Shown in pieces: positions 39,155-51,931 of a DNA stretch of 64,000 nt. The stretch spans positions 558,001 to 622,000 of the forward strand of contig NZ_JBDFMI010000006.1 of the NCBI RefSeq assembly GCF_047238185.1, given 5' to 3'. This stretch comes from Bacillus_AD sp047238185. GTDB taxonomy: Bacteria; Bacillota; Bacilli; Bacillales; DSM-1321. The position numbers and the translations under genes were made by a program. The notes under the pieces are model-generated. The model made no database searches. It was not told the DNA's origin and was given only the letters and a program-made list of their open reading frames with translations. Each line of letters starts with the position of its first letter. Position 1 is the stretch's first letter.

Positions 39155-39832
39155 TTACCGGCCTGTTCTGCGAAGTCTTCTTGTTTCCTCCAGGAAATAG
39201 GAGACTCTTTCAACAATCGGCTCAATAGATGTTTCGTCATTGATTAAATCGTAGTCATTGATGTTTAAGCGAAGGACTGGGCATGCGTTAAATTGGTTAA
39301 TCCAATCTTCATAACGCTTGTACATTTCTTCCCAATATTCAATAGGTGTTTGTTGTTCCATTGGACGGCCTCTTTCTTTTATGCGGGAAAGAACGTCATC
39401 CAATGAACCTTCTAGGTAAATTAACAAATCAGGATGCGGGAAGTAAGGAGTCATCACCATTGCATCAAAAAGGCTTGTGTAGTTCTCATAATCGACTTTG
39501 CTCATTGTGCCTTTTTCATAATGCATTTTGGCAAAAATGCCTGTATCTTCGTAGATGGAGCGATCCTGGATAAATCCGCCTCCATATTCAAAGATGCGTT
39601 TTTGTTCTTTAAACCGCTCCGATAGGAAATAAACTTGTAAATGAAAGCTCCAACGGGAGAAATCGTTATAGAACTTATCCAAATATGGATTGGAATCCAC
39701 TTTTTCAAAGGATGTCCGGAAGTTCAATGCATTAGCTAATGCATTGGTAATCGTTGATTTGCCGACCCCGACTGTTCCCGCAATTGTAATGACGGCATCG
39801 TTAGGGATATTATGTTTAGCGCGAAGGTTCAT
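39155..39832 (-). CDS. dck: Deoxyadenosine/deoxycytidine kinase
   Basis: The 225-residue deoxynucleoside kinase phosphorylates dAdo and dCyd for salvage. Walker A GTVGVGKST is near residue 19, the substrate region contains DRSIYEDTGIFAKM, and the LID arginines are in RIKERGRPME. Similarity to B. subtilis Dck (YaaG) is high across the body, while the C-terminus ends in an unusual basic tail RRLRRTGR. Its start overlaps the end of dgk by 4 bases, so the pair is translationally coupled. Confidence 0.93.
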   Translation of the reverse strand: MNLRAKHNIPNDAVITIAGTVGVGKSTITNALANALNFRTSFEKVDSNPYLDKFYNDFSRWSFHLQVYFLSERFKEQKRIFEYGGGFIQDRSIYEDTGIFAKMHYEKGTMSKVDYENYTSLFDAMVMTPYFPHPDLLIYLEGSLDDVLSRIKERGRPMEQQTPIEYWEEMYKRYEDWINQFNACPVLRLNINDYDLINDETSIEPIVERVSYFLEETRRLRRTGR

Positions 39833-40470
39833 TTTAGTTTTACTCCTTTTTGAAGCTCTTGATTAACTTGGTTTAAGATGGTGCTCAGATCATTTGTATT
39901 TTCGACAAAATCCATATCATCGCCATTGAATTGAAGAACAGTCACATCCGGATGCTTGGCGATGAATTGCTGCATAAAGACATGGTAATCGTTCAGTAGC
40001 TGTTCCATATATAGAGGGCTAATATTTTTTTCGATTTCACGGCCCCGTTTTTGAATCCGGCTCATTAGGGTATCCAAGCTGGCGTGCAAATAAATGACCA
40101 TATTTGGAACAGGCATGTCCTGTGTCAGGATATCGAAAACACTTAAATACTTATTATATTGTGATTGCTTGAGACTGCGTTGAGCGAAAATCAAGTTCTT
40201 AAATATATGATAATCAGCTACGACCGGCTGTTGTTTAGCGAGGAATTTCGTTTCGATGTCTTCAAGTTGTTTATACCGATTGCATAAAAAGAACATTTCG
40301 GTCTGAAAGCTCCACTCATCGATATTTTCATAGAATTTGCCTAAAAATGGATTCTCATCTACGATCTCTTTGAGAATGGCAAATTGAAAATGATCGGAGA
40401 TTGCTTTGGACAATGTAGTTTTGCCAACGCCAATTGGCCCTTCTACAGTTATGAAAGGTGTTTGTATCAT
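39829..40470 (-). CDS. dgk: Deoxyguanosine kinase
   Basis: The 213-residue kinase has Walker A EGPIGVGKTTL near residue 10, the ADYHIFKNLIFAQ substrate motif near residue 85 and LID RIQKRGREIEK. These fit B. subtilis Dgk (YaaF) rather than Dck. CAGGAGG lies 12 bases before the ATG, longer than usual spacing. It precedes dck in a two-gene operon oriented against replication. Confidence 0.92.
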   Translation of the reverse strand: MIQTPFITVEGPIGVGKTTLSKAISDHFQFAILKEIVDENPFLGKFYENIDEWSFQTEMFFLCNRYKQLEDIETKFLAKQQPVVADYHIFKNLIFAQRSLKQSQYNKYLSVFDILTQDMPVPNMVIYLHASLDTLMSRIQKRGREIEKNISPLYMEQLLNDYHVFMQQFIAKHPDVTVLQFNGDDMDFVENTNDLSTILNQVNQELQKGVKLK

Positions 40471-40610
40471 TATTCTATACGGCCTCCTGATAATTTTGAA
40501 GGATGAATGCTCCTGTTATTTTAACACACACTCTTTCATCGCGTTGCAGATTATGCAAGAAAAATGAGTTGCAATTTTTACTAGGAATGATGAATGACGT
40601 TCAATGTGTA

Positions 40611-41165
40611 TTAATTGAAGTATTCATTTATAATTGCGGTACTATTTCTAATATCCGCTTTCAGTACATTGGCCATCATAGTAAGGGCATATGTATTATC
40701 CTCTACATCGGCAGATGCGATGCAGTCTGCCGGACATACAAGGGAGTACTCCCGCATATAAGCATCGTTTGCTGTAAAAAGTACACAAATGTTCCCTGCT
40801 ATTCCGGTAATAATCAATCGTTTTACTCCGAACTGGTGGAGCATTGTATTCAATGAAGTGCCATAGAAGGCCGAGTGCTTCGGTTTTATAAGGAAATAGT
40901 CATTTGGCTGTGGGGCAATCATGCTGATATAGGAATTGTTTTCTTTTGTTCGGCACATAAAAATAATTTTTTGGAAGTCTGCTTGCCATAGATTATAATG
41001 GTCATTAATGTATATGATGGGTATGCGGGCAGCGCAGGCCTTGGCTTTTACTAATAATATGGGATCGGTGATCTGTAAGGTATGGCGGTAACATGCTGTT
41101 CCGTTGCGGAATTTGAAATGATTGATCATATCGATGATTAAAAGGGCTGTATCCGATTTTTGCAT
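40611..41165 (-). CDS. Isochorismatase-family cysteine hydrolase (YaaI-like)
   Basis: The 184-residue protein has the cysteine hydrolase triad: Asp in LLIIDMIN (near 12), Lys in LIKPKHSAFYGT (near 94) and Cys in GIAGNICVLFTANDA (near 127). The family includes isochorismatases and nicotinamidases; the substrate here cannot be told. GGGAGT precedes the ATG. It is divergent from tadA and corresponds to yaaI in B. subtilis. The yaaH spore gene usually beside it is absent. Confidence 0.9.
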   Translation of the reverse strand: MQKSDTALLIIDMINHFKFRNGTACYRHTLQITDPILLVKAKACAARIPIIYINDHYNLWQADFQKIIFMCRTKENNSYISMIAPQPNDYFLIKPKHSAFYGTSLNTMLHQFGVKRLIITGIAGNICVLFTANDAYMREYSLVCPADCIASADVEDNTYALTMMANVLKADIRNSTAIINEYFN

Positions 41166-41264
41166 AACATACTCCCATCCGGTTGTAGAACCTATATGAT
41201 GGTGTTAGTCTGTTTCATTCCACTGAATTTAATTCGATTCTTTCTATAGGCAGGGAGCAAATGT

Positions 41265-41765
41265 ATGGAAGCTAAAGATAAATTGTATATGGAAGCGGCT
41301 TTAAGAGAAGCGGCAAAGGCAGGGGAAAAGAACGAAGTCCCAATCGGGGCTGTCCTTGTTCTTGATGATGAAATTATTGCGCAGGCGCATAATTTGCGTG
41401 AAAGTGAACAAAGTGCAACTGCGCATGCTGAATTGATGGCTATTGATGAAGCCTGCAAGAAGCTTGGTACGTGGAGACTGGAAGATGCTACACTATATGT
41501 TACGTTGGAACCGTGCCCTATGTGCTCGGGCGCTATTATCCTCTCGAGGGTTAAACGAGTTGTCTACGGGGCATCTGATCCAAAAGCGGGATGCGCCGGG
41601 ACATTCATGAATTTATTGACAGATGAACGGTTTAACCATCAGTGTGAAGTAGTCCCTGGTGTCATGGAGGAAGAATGCGGTCAAATCTTGACTGATTTTT
41701 TCAGAACGCTAAGAGCGCGCAAAAAAGAAGAAAGACGCAGACGGAAAGAATCGACGATAGAGTAA
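41265..41765 (+). CDS. tadA: tRNA adenosine(34) deaminase TadA
   Basis: The 166-residue zinc enzyme converts the wobble adenosine of tRNA-Arg(ACG) to inosine. Zinc and catalytic residues are in AHAELMAID (His-Ala-Glu, near 57) and PCPMCSGA (near 87). The C-terminus is very basic (RARKKEERRRRKEST). AGGGAG precedes the start at ATG 41265. It stands alone between yaaI and the SRP RNA gene. Confidence 0.96.
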   Translation: MEAKDKLYMEAALREAAKAGEKNEVPIGAVLVLDDEIIAQAHNLRESEQSATAHAELMAIDEACKKLGTWRLEDATLYVTLEPCPMCSGAIILSRVKRVVYGASDPKAGCAGTFMNLLTDERFNHQCEVVPGVMEEECGQILTDFFRTLRARKKEERRRRKESTIE

Positions 41766-41787
41766 GATAATTCCGTTGCGGTTTTCA

Positions 41788-41816
41788 TTGCTTTTTTCTA
41801 GAAATATGGGTATACT
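41788..41816 (+). promoter_or_regulatory. Promoter of the SRP RNA gene
   Basis: TTGCTT (41788-41793), 17 bases, TATACT (41811-41816). The RNA starts about 45 bases downstream. Confidence 0.6.
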
Positions 41817-41860
41817 TGAAAATGCGTCGTATATGGCGCACTAATTATAGGTATCAATTT

Positions 41861-42129
41861 TGCCGTACTAGGTGGGGAGGTAGCGGTGCCCTGTACTCGC
41901 AATCCGCTCTAGCGAGACCGAATTCCTTTTAGAGGGTCGTATGCTGTAGGGTCTGCCTTTTGTAAGTGGTGTTGACGCTTGGGTCCTGCGCAATGGAAAT
42001 CCATGAACCATGTCAGGTCCGGAAGGAAGCAGCATTAAGTGGAATCTTTCATGTGCCGCAGGGTCGCCTGGGCTGAGCTAACTACAAAAGTAACGCTTAT
42101 GGCAGCGATTCGAAGAAAGGTGTACGGCA
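41861..42129 (+). ncRNA. Signal recognition particle RNA, large bacterial type (scRNA)
   Basis: About 269 bases long. TGCCGTAC at the 5' end pairs with GTACGGCA at the 3' end. The Ffh-binding hairpin CAGGTCCGGAAGGAAGCAGCA (42016 onward) and an Alu-like 5' domain (GGGGAGGTAGCGGTGCCCTGTA) are clear. This long form is typical of Bacillus. Confidence 0.96.
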
Positions 42130-42147
42130 GTTATTCTTATAAATAAT

Positions 42148-42195
42148 AGAGGATGGTATGCTCTTAACTTGTTAGGGGTGTGCATCCTCTTTTTT
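42148..42195 (+). terminator. Terminator after SRP RNA
   Basis: AGAGGATG and CATCCTCT pair around a 27-base loop, followed by TTTTTT. Confidence 0.7.
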
Positions 42196-42291
42196 CTTTA
42201 GGGAAAAAAGGGATAGATTGCTTATGTCCCTTTGTAAAATGGAATTTAGTTAATGTATAATAAAATAGATTAGGCAAAAGGAGGACGTACG

Positions 42292-43983
42292 GTGGGATAT
42301 CAAGCATTATACCGGGTTTGGAGACCACAGCTATTCTCTGATGTGATCGGCCAGAAACATGTGACAAAAACGCTTCAAAATGCGCTTGTCCAGGAAAAAA
42401 TCTCCCACGCTTATCTCTTTTCGGGCCCAAGGGGAACTGGGAAAACCTCAGTCGCCAAAATATTGGCGAAAGCGGTTAATTGTGAACACTCTCCTGTACA
42501 GGAACCATGCAATGAATGCCCTTCCTGTAGAGGAATAACAGATGGTTCTATTTCAGATGTCATTGAAATCGATGCTGCATCAAATAATGGTGTCGATGAA
42601 ATTCGCGATATCCGCGATAAAGTAAAATATGCGCCGAATTCTGTTAAGTATAAAGTCTATATCATAGACGAGGTGCATATGCTATCGACTGGTGCTTTTA
42701 ATGCATTGTTAAAAACACTGGAAGAGCCGCCGCAACATGTTATCTTTATTTTGGCAACAACAGAACCGCATAAGATCCCTCTTACTATTATCTCCAGATG
42801 CCAACGGTTCGATTTCAAAAGGATCGGTCCTGAGGATATTGTAGAACGTATGAGCGGTATTGTAGAGAATACAGGCGTGTCCTGTGATGATCAGGCCCTT
42901 CAAATCATCGCACGGGCTGCGGAAGGCGGGATGCGGGATGCCCTTAGCCTTTTGGACCAAGCTATTTCGTTCAGTATGAATGACAGTGTGACGGTAGAGG
43001 ATGCCTTGACCATTACAGGATCTGCCTCCCAGGTGTATTTGGGGACATTGGTCAATGCCATTCATGAAAAGGATGTAAGTAAGGCGCTGGCTTTATTGAA
43101 AGAGTTGTTATCTTTGGGTAAGGATCCGGTCCGATTGATCGAGGATTTGATCCTTTATTTTAGAGATATGCTTCTTTACCAGGTCTCGCCCCAGATGAGT
43201 GATGTACTTGAACGTGTATTGGTTGATGATTCGTTCAAACAGTTGGCTGGCGATATAGAGACCGGCGCGATTTATCAATTTATCGAACAACTTAACCAAA
43301 CACAGCAGGAAATGAAATGGACGAACCACCCTCGTGTATTTATGGAAGTGTTAATTGTAAAACTATGCCACACTAAAACAGCAACGGCTGAAGATAGTGC
43401 ATCTGTGATGGAACTGAAGAATAAAGTGCTTGAATTGGAAAATCAGTTGAACGCACTTAAAATGGAAGGCATTAAGGTCCAGGCTAATGCAGCCCCTCAA
43501 CAAGCGAAGGCGAAGAAACAGATTAAGAAGTCATTTAAAGCACCTGCCGGCCGGATTCAAAATGTCCTGAAAGAAGCAACGAAGCAGGATTTGCAGGCTG
43601 TAAAAAATCATTGGGGCGAGTTATTGGGTACACTCGCTGACCAGAATATGAAATCAGCGGCAGCTTTATTGAATGAAGCGGAACCAGTTGCTGCATCCGA
43701 TAGCGCTTTTGTGGTAAAATTCAAATACGAAATCCACTGTCAAATGGCAATGGAAAATACATCTTTTACTGAATCTATAGCGTCTATCATGCAACGTTTA
43801 GTTGGCCATGCACTGCGTATGGAAGGTGTGCCGGCTGGACAGTGGCAGGAAATCCGGGAAGATTTTATCGCCACCCAAAGCACCGATGAGGTAGAAACGA
43901 AAACAAGCCAAAAAGAAGAAGAACCGTTGATATCTGAAGCTAGAAAACTTTTTGGCGATGATTTATTGGAAATAAAAGATTAA
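42292..43983 (+). CDS. dnaX: DNA polymerase III subunits gamma/tau
   Basis: The 563-residue AAA+ clamp loader has Walker A GPRGTGKTS near residue 45, a zinc site of four cysteines (CEHSPVQEPCNECPSC), Walker B IIDEVHML and sensor motif TTEPHKIP. A variable C-terminal tau domain follows. It loads the DnaN clamp together with HolB. GTG 42292 is preceded by AAAGGAGG. It heads the dnaX-ebfC-recR-yaaL-bofA group. I saw no programmed frameshift signal, as expected for Bacillus. Confidence 0.97.
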   Translation: MGYQALYRVWRPQLFSDVIGQKHVTKTLQNALVQEKISHAYLFSGPRGTGKTSVAKILAKAVNCEHSPVQEPCNECPSCRGITDGSISDVIEIDAASNNGVDEIRDIRDKVKYAPNSVKYKVYIIDEVHMLSTGAFNALLKTLEEPPQHVIFILATTEPHKIPLTIISRCQRFDFKRIGPEDIVERMSGIVENTGVSCDDQALQIIARAAEGGMRDALSLLDQAISFSMNDSVTVEDALTITGSASQVYLGTLVNAIHEKDVSKALALLKELLSLGKDPVRLIEDLILYFRDMLLYQVSPQMSDVLERVLVDDSFKQLAGDIETGAIYQFIEQLNQTQQEMKWTNHPRVFMEVLIVKLCHTKTATAEDSASVMELKNKVLELENQLNALKMEGIKVQANAAPQQAKAKKQIKKSFKAPAGRIQNVLKEATKQDLQAVKNHWGELLGTLADQNMKSAAALLNEAEPVAASDSAFVVKFKYEIHCQMAMENTSFTESIASIMQRLVGHALRMEGVPAGQWQEIREDFIATQSTDEVETKTSQKEEEPLISEARKLFGDDLLEIKD

Positions 43984-44005
43984 CTAAATTGGAGGATATA
44001 CAATT

Positions 44006-44326
44006 ATGCGTGGAATGGGAAATATGCAAAATATGATGAAGCAAATGCAGAAAATGCAAAAGAAAATGGCTGATGCCCAAGAAGAATTGGCTGAAAAGCG
44101 AATCGAAGGTTCTGCAGGCGGCGGCATGGTTGCTGTTACAATCTCAGGGAATAAAGAGATTGTAGAAGTAAAAATCAAACCTGAAGTTGTAGATCCGGAT
44201 GATATCGAAATGTTAGAAGACTTAGTATTAGCAGCAACAAATGATGCTTTGAAGAAAATCGATGAATTGACAGCCCAGACAATGGGACAATTCACTAAAG
44301 GTTTAAATCTTCCTGGCATGTTCTAG
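44006..44326 (+). CDS. YbaB/EbfC nucleoid-associated protein
   Basis: The 106-residue protein begins with a methionine-rich helix (MRGMGNMQNMMKQMQKMQKKM) and has the family core GGGMVAVTISGNKEIVEVKI. It binds DNA as a dimer. TTGGAGG precedes the ATG. It lies 22 bases after dnaX and 11 before recR, the standard dnaX-ebfC-recR order (yaaK in B. subtilis). Confidence 0.95.
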   Translation: MRGMGNMQNMMKQMQKMQKKMADAQEELAEKRIEGSAGGGMVAVTISGNKEIVEVKIKPEVVDPDDIEMLEDLVLAATNDALKKIDELTAQTMGQFTKGLNLPGMF

Positions 44327-44337
44327 GGGGTATAATC

Positions 44338-44934
44338 ATGCATTATCCTGAACCTATTTCGAAATTAATCGATAGTTTCATGAAATTGCCGGGTATCGGA
44401 CCAAAAACCGCCGCCCGGCTCGCTTTTTTTGTTCTAAATATGAAAGAAGACACAGTTCTAGATTTCGCTAAGGCATTAGTCAATGCAAAGCGTAATCTTT
44501 CGTATTGTTCAGTGTGCGGCCATATAACGGATCAGGATCCCTGCTATATCTGTGAAGATAAACGACGCGACAGAGATATCGTATGCGTGGTCCAGGATCC
44601 GAAAGATGTAATTGCCATGGAGAAAATGAGAGAATATAATGGCCTTTACCATGTACTCCATGGAAGTATCTCCCCTATGGATGGAATCGGCCCTGAAGAT
44701 ATCAATATCCCGGACCTGTTGAAAAGGCTGCAGGATGATACGATAAAAGAAGTCATTCTTGCCACCAATCCTAATATTGAAGGTGAAGCAACTGCGATGT
44801 ATATTTCAAGGCTGCTGAAGCCCTCAGGAATTAAAGTTACCCGTATAGCCCATGGCTTGCCGGTAGGCGGAGACTTAGAATATGCCGACGAAGTGACGCT
44901 TTCCAAAGCGCTTGAAGGCAGAAGAGAATTATAA
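44338..44934 (+). CDS. recR: Recombination protein RecR
   Basis: The 198-residue protein has an N-terminal helix-hairpin-helix (KLPGIGPKTAARLAF), a four-cysteine zinc finger (CSVCGHITDQDPCYIC), a TOPRIM domain (VVQDPKDVIAME) and a C-terminal Walker B-like region. It works with RecF and RecO in gap repair. GGGGG precedes the ATG. It is in the dnaX operon. Confidence 0.97.
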   Translation: MHYPEPISKLIDSFMKLPGIGPKTAARLAFFVLNMKEDTVLDFAKALVNAKRNLSYCSVCGHITDQDPCYICEDKRRDRDIVCVVQDPKDVIAMEKMREYNGLYHVLHGSISPMDGIGPEDINIPDLLKRLQDDTIKEVILATNPNIEGEATAMYISRLLKPSGIKVTRIAHGLPVGGDLEYADEVTLSKALEGRREL

Positions 44935-44965
44935 AAGGATCGCACATTAGGAGGCACATAAAACA

Positions 44966-45184
44966 GTGTTTTATCGAAGAAAAGGTTGGCTTCGCAGAGA
45001 GTATGATGAGAAACTGTTGGTTGAAATGGCTGAATATAAGCGTGTTTGGCTGAACCAAAAGGCACTCCTTGAAAAATGCGTTGAGCCGACGACGGAATTG
45101 GTGCTTGAAACGAAGATGGCTGAAGTGAAATATTTTTCTTTATTTAAAGAAGCGAAATATCGCCAGGTGAAAATCAAACGTTAA
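44966..45184 (+). CDS. DUF2508 family protein YaaL
   Basis: The 72-residue protein starts MFYRRKGWLRREYDEKLL and is charged and helical throughout (EYKRVWLNQKALLEKCVEP). It matches B. subtilis YaaL by position and character; function is unknown. The start is GTG 44966, 11 bases after AGGAGG. It lies between recR and bofA. Confidence 0.88.
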   Translation: MFYRRKGWLRREYDEKLLVEMAEYKRVWLNQKALLEKCVEPTTELVLETKMAEVKYFSLFKEAKYRQVKIKR

Positions 45185-45208
45185 TTATAAGTATATAGGT
45201 TCTAAACC

Positions 45209-45260
45209 ACCCCCTTTTTGCGTAGCTTGTACTAAACGAGTTGGAGAGAGGGGGTTTTTC
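45209..45260 (+). promoter_or_regulatory. Hairpin covering the bofA ribosome site
   Basis: ACCCCCT (45209-45215) can pair with AGGGGGT (45249-45255), which is the bofA Shine-Dalgarno, and TTTTTC follows. It could end transcription from yaaL, or hide the bofA ribosome site in read-through RNA. Confidence 0.5.
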
Positions 45261-45261
45261 T

Positions 45262-45525
45262 TTGGAGGCCATAATCGTTATTTCGGTCATTGCTGTGTTG
45301 ATTCTTAGCTTGTTATTTTCAGGAACTTCCTTTAAACCGTTGAGGTTTCTGGGCAGTCTCGCAACCAAATTGATTATTGGCGGCATGCTCTTATTTTTTC
45401 TTAATGCTTTTGGAAGTTCAATAGGGCTCCATGTTCCCATTAATGCAGCTACTGCGGGTGTGGCAGGCCTATTGGGCATTCCGGGTGTTCTTTCTCTAGC
45501 CGCAATCCAATATTGGATTGTATAG
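45262..45525 (+). CDS. bofA: Pro-sigma-K processing inhibitor BofA
   Basis: The 87-residue membrane protein has two or three hydrophobic segments and the conserved C-terminal half GLHVPINAATAGVAGLLGIPG. BofA with SpoIVFA holds the protease SpoIVFB inactive in the outer forespore membrane, delaying sigma-K activation. TTG 45262, just after GGGGG, gives the same length as B. subtilis BofA; a TTG seven codons earlier would precede the ribosome site. It follows yaaL and precedes the second rRNA operon. Confidence 0.93.
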   Translation: MEAIIVISVIAVLILSLLFSGTSFKPLRFLGSLATKLIIGGMLLFFLNAFGSSIGLHVPINAATAGVAGLLGIPGVLSLAAIQYWIV

Positions 45526-45548
45526 ATATACGGAAGAAAGAAATGAAG

Positions 45549-45573
45549 ACAGCTAAAAGCTGTTTTTATTTTT
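45549..45573 (+). terminator. Terminator of bofA
   Basis: ACAGCT and AGCTGT pair around AAA, followed by TTTTATTTTTTT. Confidence 0.75.
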
Positions 45574-45597
45574 TTATAAAAAAGTGTAAAAGATATA

Positions 45598-45627
45598 TTG
45601 ACTATAGTTGAACTATGATGGTATATT
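45598..45627 (+). promoter_or_regulatory. Second rRNA operon promoter P1
   Basis: TTGACT (45598-45603) and TATATT (45622-45627) are 18 bases apart. Confidence 0.6.
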
Positions 45628-45683
45628 ATTAAAGTTGCTTCTGAGCAACGGCGATGTTCGAAAAAAACATCTCAAAAAAGTTG

Positions 45684-45713
45684 TTGACAACTTAAAAGTT
45701 ATGATGATATAAT
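45684..45713 (+). promoter_or_regulatory. Second rRNA operon promoter P2
   Basis: Consensus TTGACA (45684-45689) and TATAAT (45708-45713) are 18 bases apart. The spacing and sequence differ from P2 of the first operon, while the leader from about 45735 is shared. Confidence 0.78.
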
Positions 45714-45841
45714 ATAAAAGTTGCGTCAAACAACAACATGTTCTTTGAAAACTAAACAAGACAACACGTCAACGTTAATTCTAAACGAAGTTCCAACAGA
45801 GTTGGAACAAACAAGTTTTATTTTATGAGCAAGTCAAACAC

Positions 45842-47398
<1,557 letters not shown>

Positions 47399-47488
47399 AA
47401 ATTAGAAGAATGTTACGTGACTGTCTTGTTTAGTTTTGAAAGAATATCATTCTTTCTTATAAATATTGAATATAACCATTCATATTTG

Positions 47489-47565
<77 letters not shown>

Positions 47566-47575
47566 TATATGTGAA

Positions 47576-47651
47576 GGGGCCTTAGCTCAGCTGGGAGAGC
47601 GCCTGCCTTGCACGCAGGAGGTCAGCGGTTCGATCCCGCTAGGCTCCACCA
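47576..47651 (+). tRNA. tRNA-Ala (anticodon TGC)
   Basis: A 76-base tRNA ten bases after tRNA-Ile. The anticodon loop is CTTGCAC, the T arm GCGGTTCGATCCCGC, and CCA is encoded. Confidence 0.98.
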
Positions 47652-47816
47652 ACGAACTTGCTTTTCCTGTTTTTGATAAAACAGCTGAAAGGTTAAGTTA
47701 TTTGTTCCTTGAAAACTAGATAACAGTAAAGTAAACAAACACACCAAGTAACACCATCATTTCTTGCGAAATGATTTGAAGTACGCTTTGTACAACAAAG
47801 CGCCACTGACCATAAT

Positions 47817-50750
<2,934 letters not shown>

Positions 50751-50814
50751 AAATTGTTGTTTGATTTACTTTTGACTCTGTTATCTAGTTTTGAAGGAAT
50801 AACATTCCTTTATA

Positions 50815-50933
<119 letters not shown>

Positions 50934-50937
50934 ACAC

Positions 50938-50967
50938 AAAGATCAGCGATTGCGCTGGTCTTTTTTT
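50938..50967 (+). terminator. Terminator of the second rRNA operon
   Basis: The same AAAGATCAGCG/CGCTGGTCTTT hairpin and T tract as in the first operon. Confidence 0.9.
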
Positions 50968-51000
50968 GTTGTTTGGGACATGTAAAACTTGTCCTTTAAG

Positions 51001-51047
51001 TAAAGCCCTTCTTAAGCCTGTCGAGGATAAGCTTAAGAAGGGCTTTA
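51001..51047. repeat. 17-bp perfect inverted repeat after the rRNA operon
   Basis: TAAAGCCCTTCTTAAGC (51001-51017) is complementary to 51031-51047 with a 13-base gap. No T tract follows. A smaller GGACA/TGTCC-type hairpin (50977-50995) precedes it. It might be a second-stage terminator or a repeat remnant. Confidence 0.7.
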
Positions 51048-51145
51048 GGCTATCAACGATATTTAGACAGTAAAATGATTGCATTCCTTTTAAGCGTACA
51101 AAAAATACTGTAAAATATCGTAAGAAAAGGAGGCGTATTCCTAGA

Positions 51146-51475
51146 ATGGCTACAATAGAAGACTTCATGAAATTGGATATACGAGTAGGTACAATAGTGG
51201 AAGCTGCCGTCTTTCCTGAAGCAAGAGTGCCTGCCATTAAATTGGAAATAGATTTTGGAGACTTTGGAGTTAAACGTTCCTCAGCACAAATTACTAAGAG
51301 ATATGAGCCTAAGGCACTTATTGGCCGGCAGGTTGCAGCTGTTATCAATTTTCCTCCAAGGAGAATAGCTGGATTTAAATCAGAAGTGCTTGTGCTTGGC
51401 GGCATCCCTGGAGAAGGGGACGTAGTATTGCTGAATTTGGATACCTCTGTACCGAATGGAACTCCCATTGGGTAG
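51146..51475 (+). CDS. csaA: tRNA-binding domain chaperone CsaA
   Basis: The 109-residue protein is a single OB-fold tRNA-binding domain (DFMKLDIRVGTIVEA, SSAQITKRY, NFPPRRIAGFKSEVLVLGG), nearly full-length similar to B. subtilis CsaA, which has chaperone-like activity in protein export. AAAGGAGG lies about 12 bases before the ATG, a long spacing. The gene occupies the slot where B. subtilis has xpaC/yaaN genes, so it is relocated relative to that genome. Its fold resembles the C-terminal domain of MetS at 60139. Confidence 0.93.
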   Translation: MATIEDFMKLDIRVGTIVEAAVFPEARVPAIKLEIDFGDFGVKRSSAQITKRYEPKALIGRQVAAVINFPPRRIAGFKSEVLVLGGIPGEGDVVLLNLDTSVPNGTPIG

Positions 51476-51518
51476 ATACATTACTGAAAAGGATCGTTGC
51501 CGGATAATGAACAGACAA

Positions 51519-51549
51519 AAAATCCCCTGGGTGACCAACAGGGGATTTG
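51519..51549. terminator. Bidirectional terminator, csaA / csfB
   Basis: AAATCCCCTG and CAGGGGATTT form a perfect 10-bp stem with a 9-base loop between convergent genes, with A residues on the left. Confidence 0.8.
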
Positions 51550-51554
51550 CTCAA

Positions 51555-51749
51555 TTATGTGAAGCTTTGTGTATGAGTCACACTCTTTAACTTTTCTAAG
51601 TAATATTTATACATGGGGTCAGATGTTTCTGCTGCTAAAATGCCGTTTTCGCACTCATCGCATATGAACGATGTATACAGAAAAAAACCTTGTTTCTTTT
51701 CTTCTTCGCATATGATGCAATGTTGAAGAGATTTACCTTTTCTTTTCAC
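51555..51749 (-). CDS. csfB: Anti-sigma factor CsfB (Gin)
   Basis: The 64-residue zinc-finger protein has two CxxC pairs (CIICEEEKKQGFFLYTSFICDEC) and the TSDPMYKYYLEKLKS tail of the Gin family. In B. subtilis it inhibits sigma-G and sigma-E so that each acts only in its proper compartment and time. GTG 51749 follows GGAGG at 9 bases and gives the same length as B. subtilis CsfB. An ATG 11 codons upstream (51782) lies above the likely transcription start and is rejected. A sigma-F type promoter lies just upstream. Confidence 0.9.
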   Translation of the reverse strand: MKRKGKSLQHCIICEEEKKQGFFLYTSFICDECENGILAAETSDPMYKYYLEKLKSVTHTQSFT

Positions 51750-51770
51750 AACTCTCCACCTCCATGCTTC

Positions 51771-51799
51771 TATTCTGTCCATTTCCGAAAAACGAATAC
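51771..51799 (-). promoter_or_regulatory. Sigma-F type promoter of csfB
   Basis: On the minus strand GTATT (51795-51799), a 14-base spacer and GGACAGAATA (51771-51780) resemble the sigma-F consensus (GTATA and GGnnAnAnT). B. subtilis csfB is known to be sigma-F dependent. Confidence 0.55.
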
Positions 51800-51931
51800 A
51801 CTATTTTGAATAATTAGTCACGTTGAGTTTCCTAAGTATATGTAGCAGCTTCCTTATTTGTGTATGTCTACAATCAACTTAAATTTGATAAACTGTATAG
51901 AGATTGAAAAGTAAAGGAAGATGGAAACGGA

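Noticed and set aside
39031..39240. A 69-codon minus-strand frame overlapping the 3' end of dck
   Set aside because: It overlaps dck in another frame, lacks a ribosome site and resembles no family.
44646..45065. A 139-codon minus-strand frame opposite recR
   Set aside because: Antisense to a well-supported gene; composition follows the recR reading.
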